This document shows positions 36,373-48,199 of a stretch of 64,000 nt of DNA, piece after piece. The position numbers were made by a program, and so were the translations under genes. The DNA is taken from assembly GCA_947561395.2 (NCBI GenBank), contig OX387186.1, positions 45,341,220-45,405,219 of the forward strand. Reading direction: 5' to 3'. This DNA is from Buxus sempervirens (taxonomy: Eukaryota; Streptophyta; Magnoliopsida; Buxales; Buxaceae). Below the pieces are notes generated by a model, which worked only from the letters and a program-made list of their open reading frames with translations, did not search any database and was not told the origin of the DNA. Each line of letters starts with the position of its first letter. The first letter of the stretch is position 1.

Positions 36373-36657
36373 ATGCCAACTAATAAGGATCTAAAGGGAC
36401 AGTGCAAAGCATCATCCAGTTATGCCACGAGGACTCATCGTCGTCCCCCCCACCCTGGGTTCGAGCAGTTGAGGCTATTTTTGGATAAAATGCCTCCAAC
36501 CTTTAGTGGAGCTACGGAAAATGTGCTCACTGTTGATGAATGGATTCGGATTCTTGATCATATTTTGATGCGCATGAGATGTTCGGAGGTTTACAAGACT
36601 ATTTTGGCAAGCATCATGTTACAGGGAGACGCAAGTGAGTGGTGGCGTATAACATAA
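36373..36657 (+). pseudogene. Retrotransposon gag-like fragment inside the Helitron
   Basis: About 95 codons start 150 bp after the helicase stop. The features MPPTFSGATE, VDEWIRILDHIL, MRCSEVYK and MLQGDASEWW resemble the N-terminal part of a plant Ty3 gag (retrotrans_gag). A stop follows WWRIT, but similar coding text seems to go on briefly (WCTFVDMVLQRYG, near 36690-36722). There is no zinc knuckle, protease or RT. It is either a captured fragment or the start of an accessory Helitron gene, and the first seems likelier. Confidence 0.6.
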
Positions 36658-36729
36658 AAAATGATATTGCAGGGCGCGACTCCTCCGTGGTGTACATTTG
36701 TAGATATGGTATTACAACGCTATGGTTCT

Positions 36730-39700
36730 ACAGAGGAAAGTCCTCAACGAACGGGATCCTGGCGTCCTTGGCCATGAGAATAACATGATACATTGTGTAA
36801 GTATGATTTCTCATGATAGTTTTACTACATTTCATCAAAAAAAAATTTGTACTTCTTTATATTGTTGCGTAATTTTCCCCCTATCTTTTATCTATCAGGT
36901 AAAGATGTAAATAATGTAATATATTAGTGTCAGTCCATTTGCTGTACAAGTGCATTTTGTTACATCAGCAATTCGCCCTCATGGCAGTCATATCAACATC
37001 CAATGGTGTGCTACTAATGCTCCTTCAAAATCCAAAACATTCTAGCTCAAAAAGTTTATACCTGCCAGTGTAACCAAGCACAAAGGCCATATTTACAGAT
37101 TCAGGTATCTTAATTATGTAGTCTTCACATTTATGAAATGTATTTTTCATTTCTATTGCATTGAGTAATTTTTTCTTCTTATCAACAAATTCTTTATCCA
37201 TGAAACGGATGTGGTGAAAATTTTAGCTTCTTTATTGTCTTCTTTAGTATCTATTTGCTATATAATTTTCTTCTGCCAACTTTATCATTTCCTTATGATG
37301 GACAATTTGGATTATTCATGGCTTATATTATCATATTATCCAGATTCAGCATGTACTGATATGGTGATTGTACATTTTGTTTGTGCAGATTATGTGTACA
37401 TTGATAAGTATTATGCATTTTGTAGTTTTATGAATTGCTGCATACAGCTTAACAATGTTATGTTGTCACAAAGAAGCACTTCATATCATTAATTGTTACA
37501 TGTAGAAAGCATGTCTGATGAGCATGTACAAGTTACTCAGTAAAATGAGGAAACCAAAAAATCAGATTTATAAGAAAGTGTTATAAATGTCACTGGTAAG
37601 GTGCTCTAGGTACATTGTTCTTCTAATCTATTTTGCATCATCAAGTATCATTGTTTGCTTTATTTGTGACTGATACAAATTTCATGCTTCCATACTTGAT
37701 GAAGCTAAATTATAAGGGCATATTAGCAACCACAGAAACTATAACTCTTTGACTTCATGTTGTTTTGTTTGTGATGATATATTGAACTGTCTTAACTATA
37801 TCCATTGCTTAATTGGCACTAACAATAGATTGTGATTGTATGATGGTAACATATCCTTGAAGCTCTGACTATTGGTGTTTATTAAATTCCAGGTTATTCA
37901 CAAACCATGATGTTTTAGTACCCTGTTTCACCTTTTGGAACTGGCCTATTCAATAAGTGGAAGTATGAAGCTACCATTTAAGTAGTGGAGATGTAGTAAG
38001 CTGGGAATAACAGACAACGTTAACAATTACTATCAACTTTGCAATATTGTATAGTGTATGTTAGATTATTCTTTTTCTGCATACTTTGCACATTTTTCTG
38101 TGGTCCAGTTTGCTATTTTTCAGATGTCGGTGATATTCCAACTATTTGGTTCTGTGAGTTCGTGTAACAAGGCTTATCAAGATACCTGTTAGTGATGAAG
38201 GCAATGCAGTCAAATTTGAGTTTTCCAATGGCAGTTATTTTTTGGAATTTTTCTTTGATTTTGGTTTTGCTCTGTTCGGAATCGAGGTCAGACTGTTGTG
38301 TCCAAAAGCACTATATGCAGGTGCTCCAGGTCGAGGGTATTATGTCGATCTGATATATTAATCCATTTCGTCCAACTACTCATCGAATTAACTTGATCAA
38401 GTTTACAGTTTTGATATATAGAACTTCTGCAATGTTGTTGAGATTTTGCAATGCTGAATGATGCGGCTTTCGATCTTTCAAATGGATAATAACTGTTCCA
38501 AGTAAACAAGATCTCCTCCTTTTCATGTTGGTATTTTTTTTAAGTTACTATTACCATGTTGAAAATGATTTTTTAATAGATTTTTCTCAAGGAGTTTATC
38601 CTCTGAGTGATGCTGCTATTTTCTGTGAACACACCTGTAGAAACCTGTTTACTGTCAAGTCTTTTGTATAACCAAGGTTTCACCGGTGGCCTACCTTTTA
38701 AGTTTTAAACATTGTGTTTTTTGCCCTCATTTTATGACAGTGAGGTTTATCTGCTCATGCTTTCAAATTTCCTTTCTCATACTTCAAGAGTGATTAAATT
38801 GATCTTTGTCAATTAGGTTTTCATGTTCAGCAGAATTATTTTATGCTTATAGACATTTCGATTTTCCTTGGTTTTCTCCAATTACTCATTCTCAGATGCA
38901 TATAAACCACATGCCAGAACAATATGTTGGCATCAGCAGTAAATTGAATGCCCTTTTACAAGGTAGGCATCCTTGCCTAGGAGATTGCCTACTCAATAGA
39001 TTGACATGATTAATGTTCCTATATCAAGTTATCAACTAATGAAGGACGCTGAGTTTATGATCTCTTTTACACAATGACGTTAGTAACATGGTGCTATGGA
39101 CATTCCCAGGTTTCTTCTCTATATCTGTTTCCTTAAGTGCTAAGCAACCTTTTCCTCCCCTTTTTTTTTCCCTATTTGATGAGAAGCAGTTGTGGCGTTT
39201 AAAAGGGTTGAAATAACGTTTTGTTTATTTGATTTTTTTTACTGAGAAGCAGCTGAAAAAATTGATGAATAGAGCTTCAGCTAAGAAGGGTTAGACCACA
39301 TATGAAAATTTACTTGATATATATGGAAATTGCTACAAAGAAATGTTTTGTAGCTGGACGGAGTATTCTTTGTATCCACATTCATTGCTTTTCCTTTTTT
39401 TTTTAAATTAGTGTACTATAAACATGTTTCCAAAAATGGGTACACCTCATTCTACTGGTGCTCTTTCAACAACTCGATTGATTATATACTTTCAAAAATT
39501 GCTATCATGTGATAGGATTCAAGTGTGGTCTCGCTCATTTTTTTCTGTAAGTAGCCCAATTTAGTTTCCAAGGCATTGTGCATTATTGCTTCTAAACAAT
39601 GTTGGGATTTTATTTTACTTATCTTATTTTATTTCTTGCTTTCTCTTTTCTTTTTTGATAAATTTCCCGTAAACAAAAACAACATCAATTTTATATACAA

Positions 39701-39780
39701 TCTCTAAAATAAACTCAATCATAAACTTCTTCCAAGGGAAAAATTAGACACATGGATTTCACCAACTTCCAAATAACATT
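36730..39780. other. Helitron 3' region without a recognised gene
   Basis: This is AT-rich, intron-like sequence with only short open frames. No further helicase, RPA or other Helitron gene was recognised. Degraded captured host sequence is possible. Confidence 0.5.
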
Positions 39781-39796
39781 CGTGCAGTACTGCACG
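39781..39796 (+). repeat. Helitron 3' terminal palindrome
   Basis: CGTGCAGTACTGCACG is a perfect 16 bp palindrome, nine bases before the terminal CTAG at 39806-39809. It is the expected termination hairpin. Confidence 0.9.
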
Positions 39797-40067
39797 TGCA
39801 CTCCGCTAGTAAATATAATAATACAAAGACGTAAGTGAATTTATAAGATAATATAGGAGGATAAATACAATATATTTTTATTTTATAGAAGATTATTTTA
39901 GTCATTTAATAAAATAAACAACAAAATTTAACAAACAGTAATGTTAGGGGTATGATTGTAATGATTATACAAAACGAAAGGGTATAAATACAAATATTAA
40001 AAACAATAGGATATAGATTTAACTATAGTATAATATAAAGACATGGTTGGAAAAAGCCCTATTTTTA

Positions 40068-41220
40068 TTGAGAACTCATCACCATTTTATGCACAACAGC
40101 AATTGTCAGTGAGCTCTGCTCGTCATCTCTTCTAATTAACAATAATCCTTTTGCTTTTTGCTCTTTATCCTGAATCCATCTTCAGCTTTTATATAGTGTG
40201 GAACTTCAATACAATCTGCCAGTTGGTTATTCCATATTAGAGACAATCGGAGCCTCATCTGCGCTCAGCCACCATACTTATAGCTTGACTTTCTTCAAGA
40301 AGGCGGCTACCTGTCAATGCTTCAACAGACTTGTACTCTAATGGCTTCCCGAGATTGACAAACTTAGTATATATCTTACCATTGTTATCTAATCTGTCTT
40401 AGATTCTAATAATTTTAAAGTTAATAAGTTTCATCCAATTTTTCTTCAGCATGGATGCAGGTTGTGGCACTGATGACGGATGATGGATCATCATGTAGCT
40501 TAAAAGTATTTTTCGACGTTAAGTAAAAAGTAATTGTATCAACGATAAGTGAATACGAAAACCTCAACTTAGACTTGAAAAAGGTCTCTTTTTGTCGATA
40601 ATTATGAAAACAATCCATCATAATTATAAATTACAAAACAGGTCGCTTTTTAGAAATAATTAAATTATAGGGTCACTTTTAAAAATAATTAAATTAAAGG
40701 ATCACTTTACACAAACTCTCCAACAAAGTGACACTATTTTTTTAATTTTTATAAAAGTTCTTTAATTTTTATAAAAGTGAAGTGACTATGAGATATTTAT
40801 GGACTTTTTAAACTTGCAAATAAAGGAGTCAAAATTTGTCAAATTTAACTTTTTAATGATTTCTTTAGCTAAGGAACTTAGTTAAAAATACATTTAAAAC
40901 AAAGTGCGCCAACAATAAAGAACAATTATTATAAATACAAATATGAAATCATAATGAAAAAGGTCAATATATGGGATTAAATATATTCTGATATACAGTG
41001 TTTAAGGGTAAAAAGAAAGGGTTTGAAACAGGATTATAAAATGCAAGATCTATAATGAGAACTTTTCCTTGTGCATCCTCAACTTCATTTAGGTGCATCT
41101 TGTAAATATATCTTTAGAATTCAGACCTCGTAACTATCCGTCTATTTATCCCACAAAAGTAGTTTGCAAGTTTTAAACTATTGCTCCTAGATAGTGAGCA
41201 TTTCTTCTAGAGCTAAAATC
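40068..41220. other. AT-rich intergenic
   Basis: No gene or transposon end was recognised. A short local repeat (TAATTAAATTAWAGGRTCACTTT) occurs near 40660-40705. Confidence 0.5.
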
Positions 41221-41244
41221 CGGTGGTTCAGTGAAACCACCGGC
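41221..41244. repeat. Short GC-rich hairpin
   Basis: CCGGTGGTT and AACCACCGG flank a six-base CAGTGA loop, inside a GC-rich patch (41215-41335) that also holds GGAACCACTGAGTGGCTCC. The origin is unknown. Confidence 0.7.
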
Positions 41245-41510
41245 TAGGATGCATTTTGGGGTGTGGGCCCCACTATTGAAAAGGGCCATCCATCCGCACG
41301 CTTCACGCTGGAACCACTGAGTGGCTCCAAATGAAACAGTCTCAGATAGATAAGTTCATAGTACGGTTATGAATGAGAACGTAAGCTCATCATAAACTTC
41401 ACTAAGCGGACCCAGTCGTGTCGAACCCTAGGTTACATATCAATAGCATATATATTGAATTGGAATTTCAAAAACATAAATGGTCATAACATGGAGGTTT
41501 TATTTACCAA

Positions 41511-41760
41511 TGCAGATTAGCAAGTTAATTTTTTATATATATTCATAATTGGTGAAACTTTAAAATGCACTTGTACCTGAAAAAACAAATGCAATATGAA
41601 AAAAACTATCCATGCTAACAGCAAATAGCCACACCAAATGTAATTTAAAAAGAAAAATTTGCCAAAGCCATCCCCAAATATAAAGCCTTTACAAAAAAGA
41701 AGCAAATGTGGATGAATCCCATCAGTCACAAGGAGCTTCTCACTGGATCATTCTCAGAGA
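41511..41760. repeat. Flanking repeat, left copy (matches 44025-44280)
   Basis: It shares TACCAATG, TATTCATAATTGGTGAAAC, CACTTGTACCTGAAAAA, GCACACCAAATGTRATT-like sequence and CCCAAATATAAAGCC with 44025-44280. The two copies bracket the DCD pseudogene in direct orientation. Confidence 0.85.
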
Positions 41761-42454
41761 GCTTCTCACCTGCCTTAGTGACATTTAATAGTCGTAAATC
41801 CTTCTTGAAAATAAGGCCAGTTAACTCTTTACAAAAAGTGAAAGCTAACCCACCCTCTCCGATCTATTAAAATTTGCCCAAACAATGATCAAAATACATC
41901 GGTTCCCCATCCAACAGACTCAAGCGGCGTTTCACCACTTCGGTTAGCAGCTACGTCTAACCTCAAGTGTACGATCCGCTCCAATTCAAAACCAGATATT
42001 GTTGAATCAGATTTCAAAATGCCTTCTATCTAATCCTAGCTAGCAATAATCAGAATCATATTGCTATGCTGGAATCTAAAATGTGAATCCCCATCAAACG
42101 ACCTTGCCCAGACCTCAACTCTATATATTCAATCACTTTTTCATATATCCAGTTTGTACAGCACAAGTTACAGATAATTTTCATTTATTCACGCCAAAAA
42201 CAGAGAACCATACTTGTCGACATCAATACATGGACAAACTTGTATTCTTGTGTCAATATAAAATGGTGTTCATGCGTTCTGTCCAACTAAAACCTCATTA
42301 AAGCCAGAGGGGCTCCTTGCGCCTCCCCAATTCTTCAAGCTTTGCAGAACCTACTCCTTTAACTACACTCTCCTCATTTTTCTCTTCCTCTATTTGTATC
42401 ATCTCTTTCTTCACAAGTCTGTACATGACCTTGTACTCCATTATAAAAATTTCT

Positions 42455-44010
42455 TTAATGATTTTGCCCACCAAATATGTCCAAGAGTGCCAGTGCCTGT
42501 ACAGAAAAATAACAGTTCTTAAGAGATTTTAAGAATAAATGACATCAGGGCAACACCAACATGACCATTTCTAAAAGCATTTCATAGTTTAAGCAAAAAT
42601 ACCTCCGGAATGTTTAGTTTAAGCCAGAACTTGGGACCATCATAATGGTGGAGAATTGGCCTGAAAGAATCCTCCTCCAATGGATCACAGATTTTCCTTG
42701 TAATCACCCGGAGTTGTTCGCAACAACCAGTCACGGATTAGATTCTTCAAACCTTTAACTTGATTTTTCTTTCTGCAATTCAGATAAGATCAATGGAAAT
42801 TTCATCTCCCAAATGAAAACATGAATCAAAAACAATTTTACCTGAGCAGGGAAGCGTGATTCACTGGAGCATTTTTTATCCTCCCAAGCAGTCGAATCAA
42901 TGTTCGTTCCTCCAAAGCTCGCAGCCTTAACAAACAAGAACCAAAAAGCTGCTATTAGAATTTATCAAATGATGATCCAACAGAGAGTGAAGTCTGAATG
43001 GTTAATCCACTTTTGGATAAAATTAAATTAAAATTATAAAAAAAAAATTCACAAACCTCAAAAATTCTATGGCATTGGTGGGTGGAGTAGTTGTAGAGGA
43101 AGAGAGGCAACCCTGGAGTTATTGCCCTTACTGAATCTTGGTAGCGTGGAGGAAGTCCTGAAATTTTAAAAATCACAGAAATTTTTTTTTTTTTTTTTTA
43201 ATACAAGATTGTTCAACAAAATACTCCAAAACATCAAATAAATAGAAAGGACAAGAAACCAGAATCAGAATAGTAAGACCTACCAAAGAAATTATTGCCC
43301 TAACTAAGAGTAATATTGTTCATTATTATTATTATTAAAAATCAAATTTTGAATTATTCAGCTTACAAGAATTTACAAGGATCTCATACTACAAACAAGA
43401 TACTCTGATATTTCTACAAGATCATTGAAACATAATCAAGTTGCAGAGAGAAAAAATAAACAAATAAATAAAATCAGACGAAAAAGAAGAGATTTTACAT
43501 ACCGAAAAAGCTGCCTCTTGAGGTTCTGTTGCATGGTATCGTTGTTGCAGACAAAAATATAGCCACAAATAGTTTCGTTATGGGGCAGGGATTCCGATGG
43601 AGGAAGCATCTTGAATCTCTTATCAGGTGCTGCTCTTTCTATTGTTGTTTCTGTTATTGAGTTAATAGAATTGTTCTTATTCTTCTTCCCTCATTTGTTA
43701 TCGCGACCATCTTCGCCCTTTCTACTGTTATCGTTGTAGTTCTTGTTGATTTTGCCATTGAAGTTGTTATTGTCGTCGTCGTTGTTGTTGTTGTTGTTGT
43801 TGAGGAATACTCCTGGCTTGGAATAAACCCCCTTGTTGAAAACCCCATTAACACAAACATTCTTGTGGTGTTATTTCTCCGACGATACTCCCAATCTTCC
43901 ACACCCCCCCGTTAAACAAATTGCAATCAGATCCCTTCTGCAGAACACTACTATTAGATGAATTCCTCTTGCCCCCAACCCTGATGTCGAAATTCCGTCT
44001 CTCCTTAAGC
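42455..44010 (-). pseudogene. DCD-domain (asparagine-rich NRP/B2-like) pseudogene with introns
   Basis: Segments on the minus strand follow the DCD family in order. A degenerate asparagine-rich N-terminal part (to 43503) contains a CAA/AAC run coding poly-N and ends YIFVCNNDTM...KRQLF. Then come 43157-43057 (LPPRYQDSVRAITPGLPLFLY), 42925-42842 (AASFGGTNIDSTAWEDKK), about 42710-42603 (RVITRKICDPLEEDSFRPIL) and 42496-42455 (ALALLDIFGGQNH, stop). DCD proteins of this type act in ER-stress and cell-death signalling. Defects are frame changes and stops in the N-terminal exon, an extra base at its donor and no clear acceptor before RVITRK. The N-terminus is lost where the flanking repeat begins. 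Retained introns mean it arose by DNA duplication, not retroposition. Confidence 0.85.
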
Positions 44011-44024
44011 CTTTTTGGAGGGTT

Positions 44025-45360
44025 TATCTACCAATGTAGCTTATCAAGTAAATTTTTTATAGATATTCATAATTGGTGAAACTTTCAAGTGCACTTGTAC
44101 CTGAAAAATCAAATGCAATATAAGAAAAATATTATTGATGTTAACAAAAAAATAGGCACACCAAATGTGATTAAAAAATAACTGCCAAAGCCGTTCCCAA
44201 ATATAAAGCCTTTACAAGAAATAAGGCTGGTGTACATAGCTTCTTGTTTGTTGATCACGACTAACTTTATTGTTAAAAAGATAAAGGCAATTGAAATATA
44301 TATGTCACAACTCTAATTTCTTTTGTTATATATCTAGCTCATATACTTTGTAAAGAATAAGGATAAACGCATTGATTTCCAGAGGCGACCAATATAATAG
44401 AAACAATATATATATCCTTCCCAATGCTAACGGCTTAATATACTTGGGATTACTGACCTATTCATAAAATTCAAAGGAAAGCTTGTTGCCCTTAAATCAC
44501 TTGTTATTGTGGACTTTAATTGAATGAACGAAGATTTAATAAGGGGAAATGAAAGTAGATGAGAAACACAGACTAGAAAAGAATGTCAAGAAATAAAAGC
44601 ATAATCAAGGTTACAATAGTAGATGAGAAACTCTGGATAAAAAAGAATGTCAAGAAATAAAAGCATAATTGAGGTAACAGCAAAATTAGCACACCAATGC
44701 AACTAAATACTTAATTGGACTATGTTTGGCTTAACAAAACAATGCATGTAACCTATTTCCTTCAGATTTTTACCTTCCAAATATTACAAATATAAAATAA
44801 TTGATAAAAATGAGGTCCATGACAATAGCTTCTCATTTTTTGAGTAGTTACAAATTTGTTGTTAAACGCAACAAATACATCACTGGATCATTTTCTAACT
44901 TCCCTTCCTATAACTCTAGCTTATATAGACGTAGAGAATAATGCATTAATTTTCCATAGGTGTCGAATGACTCAAGTAAAATTCTCCCATAGGCTACTAA
45001 CGTCATATATATTGGATCACCCACCTATTCATAAAAAGGTGAAAGGAAGGCTTATTGGTTTTCATAGAAGAGCCCTTTTTATTGTTAACTTGCATTGGAT
45101 GGCCACATACCCACAAGTAAAAATGATTAGAGACTCGGGCTAGAAAAGAACCATCAAGAAATAAAAGCATAAGTGAGCCACCAAAGAAGTTAATGAACAT
45201 AAATAACTAATTTTCAGATTGAACAATTAACTTTATGAAATATTTTTGGCATTAATTTAAGAGATTACTTCTGGAGTTCATAATCTCTTAGCCAAAATAG
45301 AAGTTAATTGCAGTATTAATTATAATGAATGAACAAGAAATCAAATTGTCAAGTACAAGC
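44025..45360. repeat. Complex repeat block, copy 1 (matches 48200-49290 in part)
   Basis: 44025-44280 repeats 41511-41760. From 44281 the block aligns with 48200-49290 in order: ATAGAAACAATATA, CCATTCATAAA-type, GCAAGAAATAAAAGCATAA-type and TTGGATCACCCA segments. The AAGAAATAAAAGCATAA motif recurs at about 44590, 44650 and 45155, so the block is itself internally repeated. It contains no gene. Confidence 0.75.
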
Positions 45361-45387
45361 TTTTTTTTTTTTTTTCAGTAATAGTGG

Positions 45388-46420
45388 CATGGTTCAAAGT
45401 ATCGTATCGACGTGCCGTATCGGACGATCCAAAATTGGAAACGTATTGAGGATACGCACGGATACACACTAAAATGGTGGATACGCATAAAAGATGGTGG
45501 ATACATAAAACAAAACATATCTAGATAGAAAGATAAGTAAAAAATATGACAAATAAACATGTTTCTAACATCATAGGTCTACACAAATATATTATGTATT
45601 ATGAAAACAACATATATGCAAAAAGACTTTAGGAAATTTAATAAAAATAAATAAAAGCCATAATATGCTAAATAAACAAATAAATAGAGTAAGAAAGGTT
45701 ATTGTGCATACCAATTTAAAATTTAATATTAGAGTAATAATTATGATATATTATTATTAATAATTTCAAGAAATATATTATTAATAATAAATGTATATAT
45801 ACGTGTTTGTAAATAATAAAAAAATATTTTTTACAATTATGTATGTAGATTAAATATAATTATCTAATACTATATTATATATGTGTGCACATAAGAATAA
45901 AATTTTTATAACTTTTTACCATTCAAATATTTTTTTGTATGTAAAATATAATTTTCTAATATTATATATATATAAATACATATTTATAATTTTTCAATTA
46001 TTTTATGTATATTTATAATTAATTTTATCGCATTTATCTGTCTTTATATTCTATTTATTATATTTATATAATAATTATAAAAGAAAACTCTTTTTTTCTT
46101 TTATATATATATAAAAGCAATCCTTTTGTATATAAAATATAACATTTAATGTTCCCTGAAATGTTCCCCTGAAATGTTCAAATCGTCTGTAATGTTCCCT
46201 TGAAATGTCCCCTGAAATGTTCATTCCATTTTATAACATTTCTTCAATTCAAGTCGACTTCAACTCAAGCAATTCAAGTCGACTTCAACTCAAGGAAGAA
46301 GAGGCGACTTCGACTCGAGGAGAAATAGGAGGCGGCGACGGCAAAAACAAGTTACGCCACCCACCCCTCTACTCTCTCTCTCTCTCCCTCTTCCGCTACT
46401 CTCTCTCGCTCTGTGTCATT

Positions 46421-46496
<76 letters not shown>

Positions 46497-46765
46497 CCCT
46501 TTCTCTCACTCTCTGTCTCTCGCTCTTTCTCTCTCTATCTCTCTCTGTCTCTCGCTCTTTCTCGTTCTCTTTCCCTCTCGCACTCTTTCCCTCGCTCTCT
46601 CTCGTTCTCTTTCCCTCTCGCACTCTTTCCCTCGCTCTCTCGCGCTCTCTCTCTCGTTATTCTCTGTTTTTAACGACTGTATCGCGAAACTGTATGGTGT
46701 ATCATGCCGTTAGGCACGAAACACGAAACATATTGCGCGATACGGCACGATAATTTTGAACCATG
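45388..46765. mobile_element. Non-autonomous TIR element, 1378 bp, 8 bp TSD
   Basis: It starts CATGGTTCAAAGTATCG and ends with the inverse (CGATAATTTTGAACCATG), with GTGCCGTATCG repeated inverted just inside. The exact duplication AATAGTGG flanks it (45380-45387 and 46766-46773). The 8 bp duplication fits hAT, though the terminus is unusual. Apart from a CT-rich microsatellite it is AT-rich, and it interrupts the 44-49 kb repeat block. It has no transposase. Confidence 0.88.
46370..46660. repeat. Long (CT)n and CTCGCTCTTTC-type low-complexity tract
   Basis: An uninterrupted CT run (about 46424-46494) is followed by degenerate CTCTCTCGYTCT units. Serine/leucine and glutamate/arginine open frames here are artefacts of the repeat. 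Confidence 0.95.
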
Positions 46766-46773
46766 AATAGTGG

Positions 46774-47960
46774 GGGTTACATTAAATCAAAAAAAATGAT
46801 GCAAGTCTAGAAAAAGAAATATATATACACCAAGAGTTTACAGGAAGTCAAATTGTCATGTATAAACTTAGTATATAAATAATGGCTCTCAGAAAACAAA
46901 TTAACAGTAGAAAGTCTGGAATGGAGCCTATATTACTACTAATGATCGTATCAGAATCCTGACCTCTCATTCTAAAGTTCCCTAATAATATATGCTTCTA
47001 GGATGAGAGCAGATGAAAGGGCTTATTGTGACTAATATTTTAAGGTTTTAGTGGCATTTTATAAAGTTGCAAGTTCCCCATTTCCAATTTTTAAGACCTA
47101 AAACAAAGGTTTTCTGATTGTTTTCTCCCATTATGTGTTTTTGTTGTTGACAATATAGCAACATTTATTGAGGGAGAAATTTTCTTTTTATGAAATTACT
47201 ATTGTATCAATAAGGATAGATATAATGTACAACAAAAACCAAAAAACTAACAAACAAAAAACAAAAACCAACAGCTTGTGGGGGTCATAGCCAATCAAAT
47301 TAAGTAATCATCTACACTGCTACCAACCCAAGATAACATACGGGAGTCTCCTTCAACTTTGAAGTCTTTAAACCCTTTTAGTTTGGCCACTTTTAACCCT
47401 AAGAATGAGCACCTCTAACTCTTGGCAATCTCGATAGGTCTTGAGAAAGCACACATCACCCTTTCTTGGACATCTCTAAAATTTCCCCATATACTGGTAA
47501 GTCTAGGACTAACAATGCTAGTACTGTGGAACTTTCAACTCCACCTATCCATGAAGATTTCACTGTCCCAAACTCAGTAAAATTAAGAAGCTGCCCAAAA
47601 ATCCAAAATGCAATAATATTTTCAGACAAGACGTTGAGGAAAGGGAAAAATAAAATACCTCCCAAGTTTATTTCTCGCAAATAAACGCTCTTTTGCTTAT
47701 GAACAACACCCACATTTGTTCTACTCTATACTTCATAATAAACATGTATGAGATTCAACAAACCCAACTATCTAGTAGTTCTAAGATAATATTAGGCAAA
47801 GAATGTTACGGCCAAGTAAAATAAATCAGTTATGACAAATTATCAAATAGCCTTATTTACCTAAAGATACACTTCAAATTATACATTTAAAAAGGTAAAG
47901 TAAATCAAGTATAAATAACCTTCTTAGAATTTGAAAGGACAAAGAGATGTGTAGAGAAAG
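46774..47960. other. Intergenic; tail of the interrupted repeat, then unassigned sequence
   Basis: 46840-46900 (TCAAATTGTCATGTATAAA, AAATAATGGC) continues the repeat block interrupted by the TIR element. A minus-strand open segment of 85 codons at 47456-47713 was not recognised. Confidence 0.4.
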
Positions 47961-47967
47961 ATTATAC

Positions 47968-48052
47968 CTGCTTCCTAAATGAGCTCGAAGGTGATCTATC
48001 ATATTCTCCCCATTATTATGAAAGTTACCATGTTTCAACCCCGCATAAGGCA
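47968..48052 (-). other. Exon-like minus-strand segment, unknown
   Basis: The frame AGLKHGNFHNNG ... MIDHLRAHLGS ends at a GT donor (AGCAG|GTATAATC). It is too short to assign. It may be one more gene fragment in this region. Confidence 0.25.
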
Positions 48053-48199
48053 GTTAGTTCATCTATGCCTGAAAATTTTACCACATCTAAACACTAAGTA
48101 GGTGAGAATATGTTTAATAAAATTGATAGTTGAATTCACGTTGCCTCAATTGGTAATTTACTATATTGAAAATAGTAATCAAGAGACTAACGACATATT

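Larger units (their letters stand above)
23374..39809 (+). mobile_element. Helitron (~13.1 kb without the nested LTR)
   Basis: The 5' end is TCTCTACTATACATAAAGC, the classic plant Helitron start. The 3' end is a 16 bp palindrome CGTGCAGTACTGCACG, nine bases, then CTAG. Host bases are A before and T after, the expected A|T target. The rolling-circle Rep/helicase pseudogene lies inside in plus orientation. The uninterrupted relative at 57742-58258 runs through the insertion point (complement ...ATAAATATAATAATG). Besides the helicase it carries a gag-like fragment, two sets of tandem repeats and about 8 kb of sequence I cannot assign. Confidence 0.93.
22638..40059. mobile_element. Outer hAT-type foldback MITE, split by a MITE and a Helitron
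   Basis: The left arm starts AGGGCTTTTTAC and the right arm ends GGAAAAAGCCCT. The exact 8 bp duplication TATTTTTA flanks the pair 17.4 kb apart (22630-22637 and 40060-40067). The inner sequence of both arms aligns in order with the uninterrupted relative at 57742-58258 (reverse orientation), for example CATACCCCTATATTAT, the TTTATAAGAT segment and AAATATAATAAT. Without insertions it would be about 530 bp. The 8 bp duplication suggests the hAT superfamily. Confidence 0.85.

Noticed and set aside
42317-42454. Minus-strand frame MEYKVMYRLVKKEMIQIEEE... after the DCD stop
   Set aside because: Charged and short; it lies just downstream of the DCD stop codon and is more likely 3' flank than a separate gene.
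46205-46753. Long serine/leucine-rich frame and its reverse arginine/glutamate-rich frame
   Set aside because: Both are translations of the (CT)n tract in a TIR element.
47456-47713. 85-codon minus-strand frame as a gene
   Set aside because: Hydrophobic text without a recognised family, splice context or conserved start; left unannotated as a gene.
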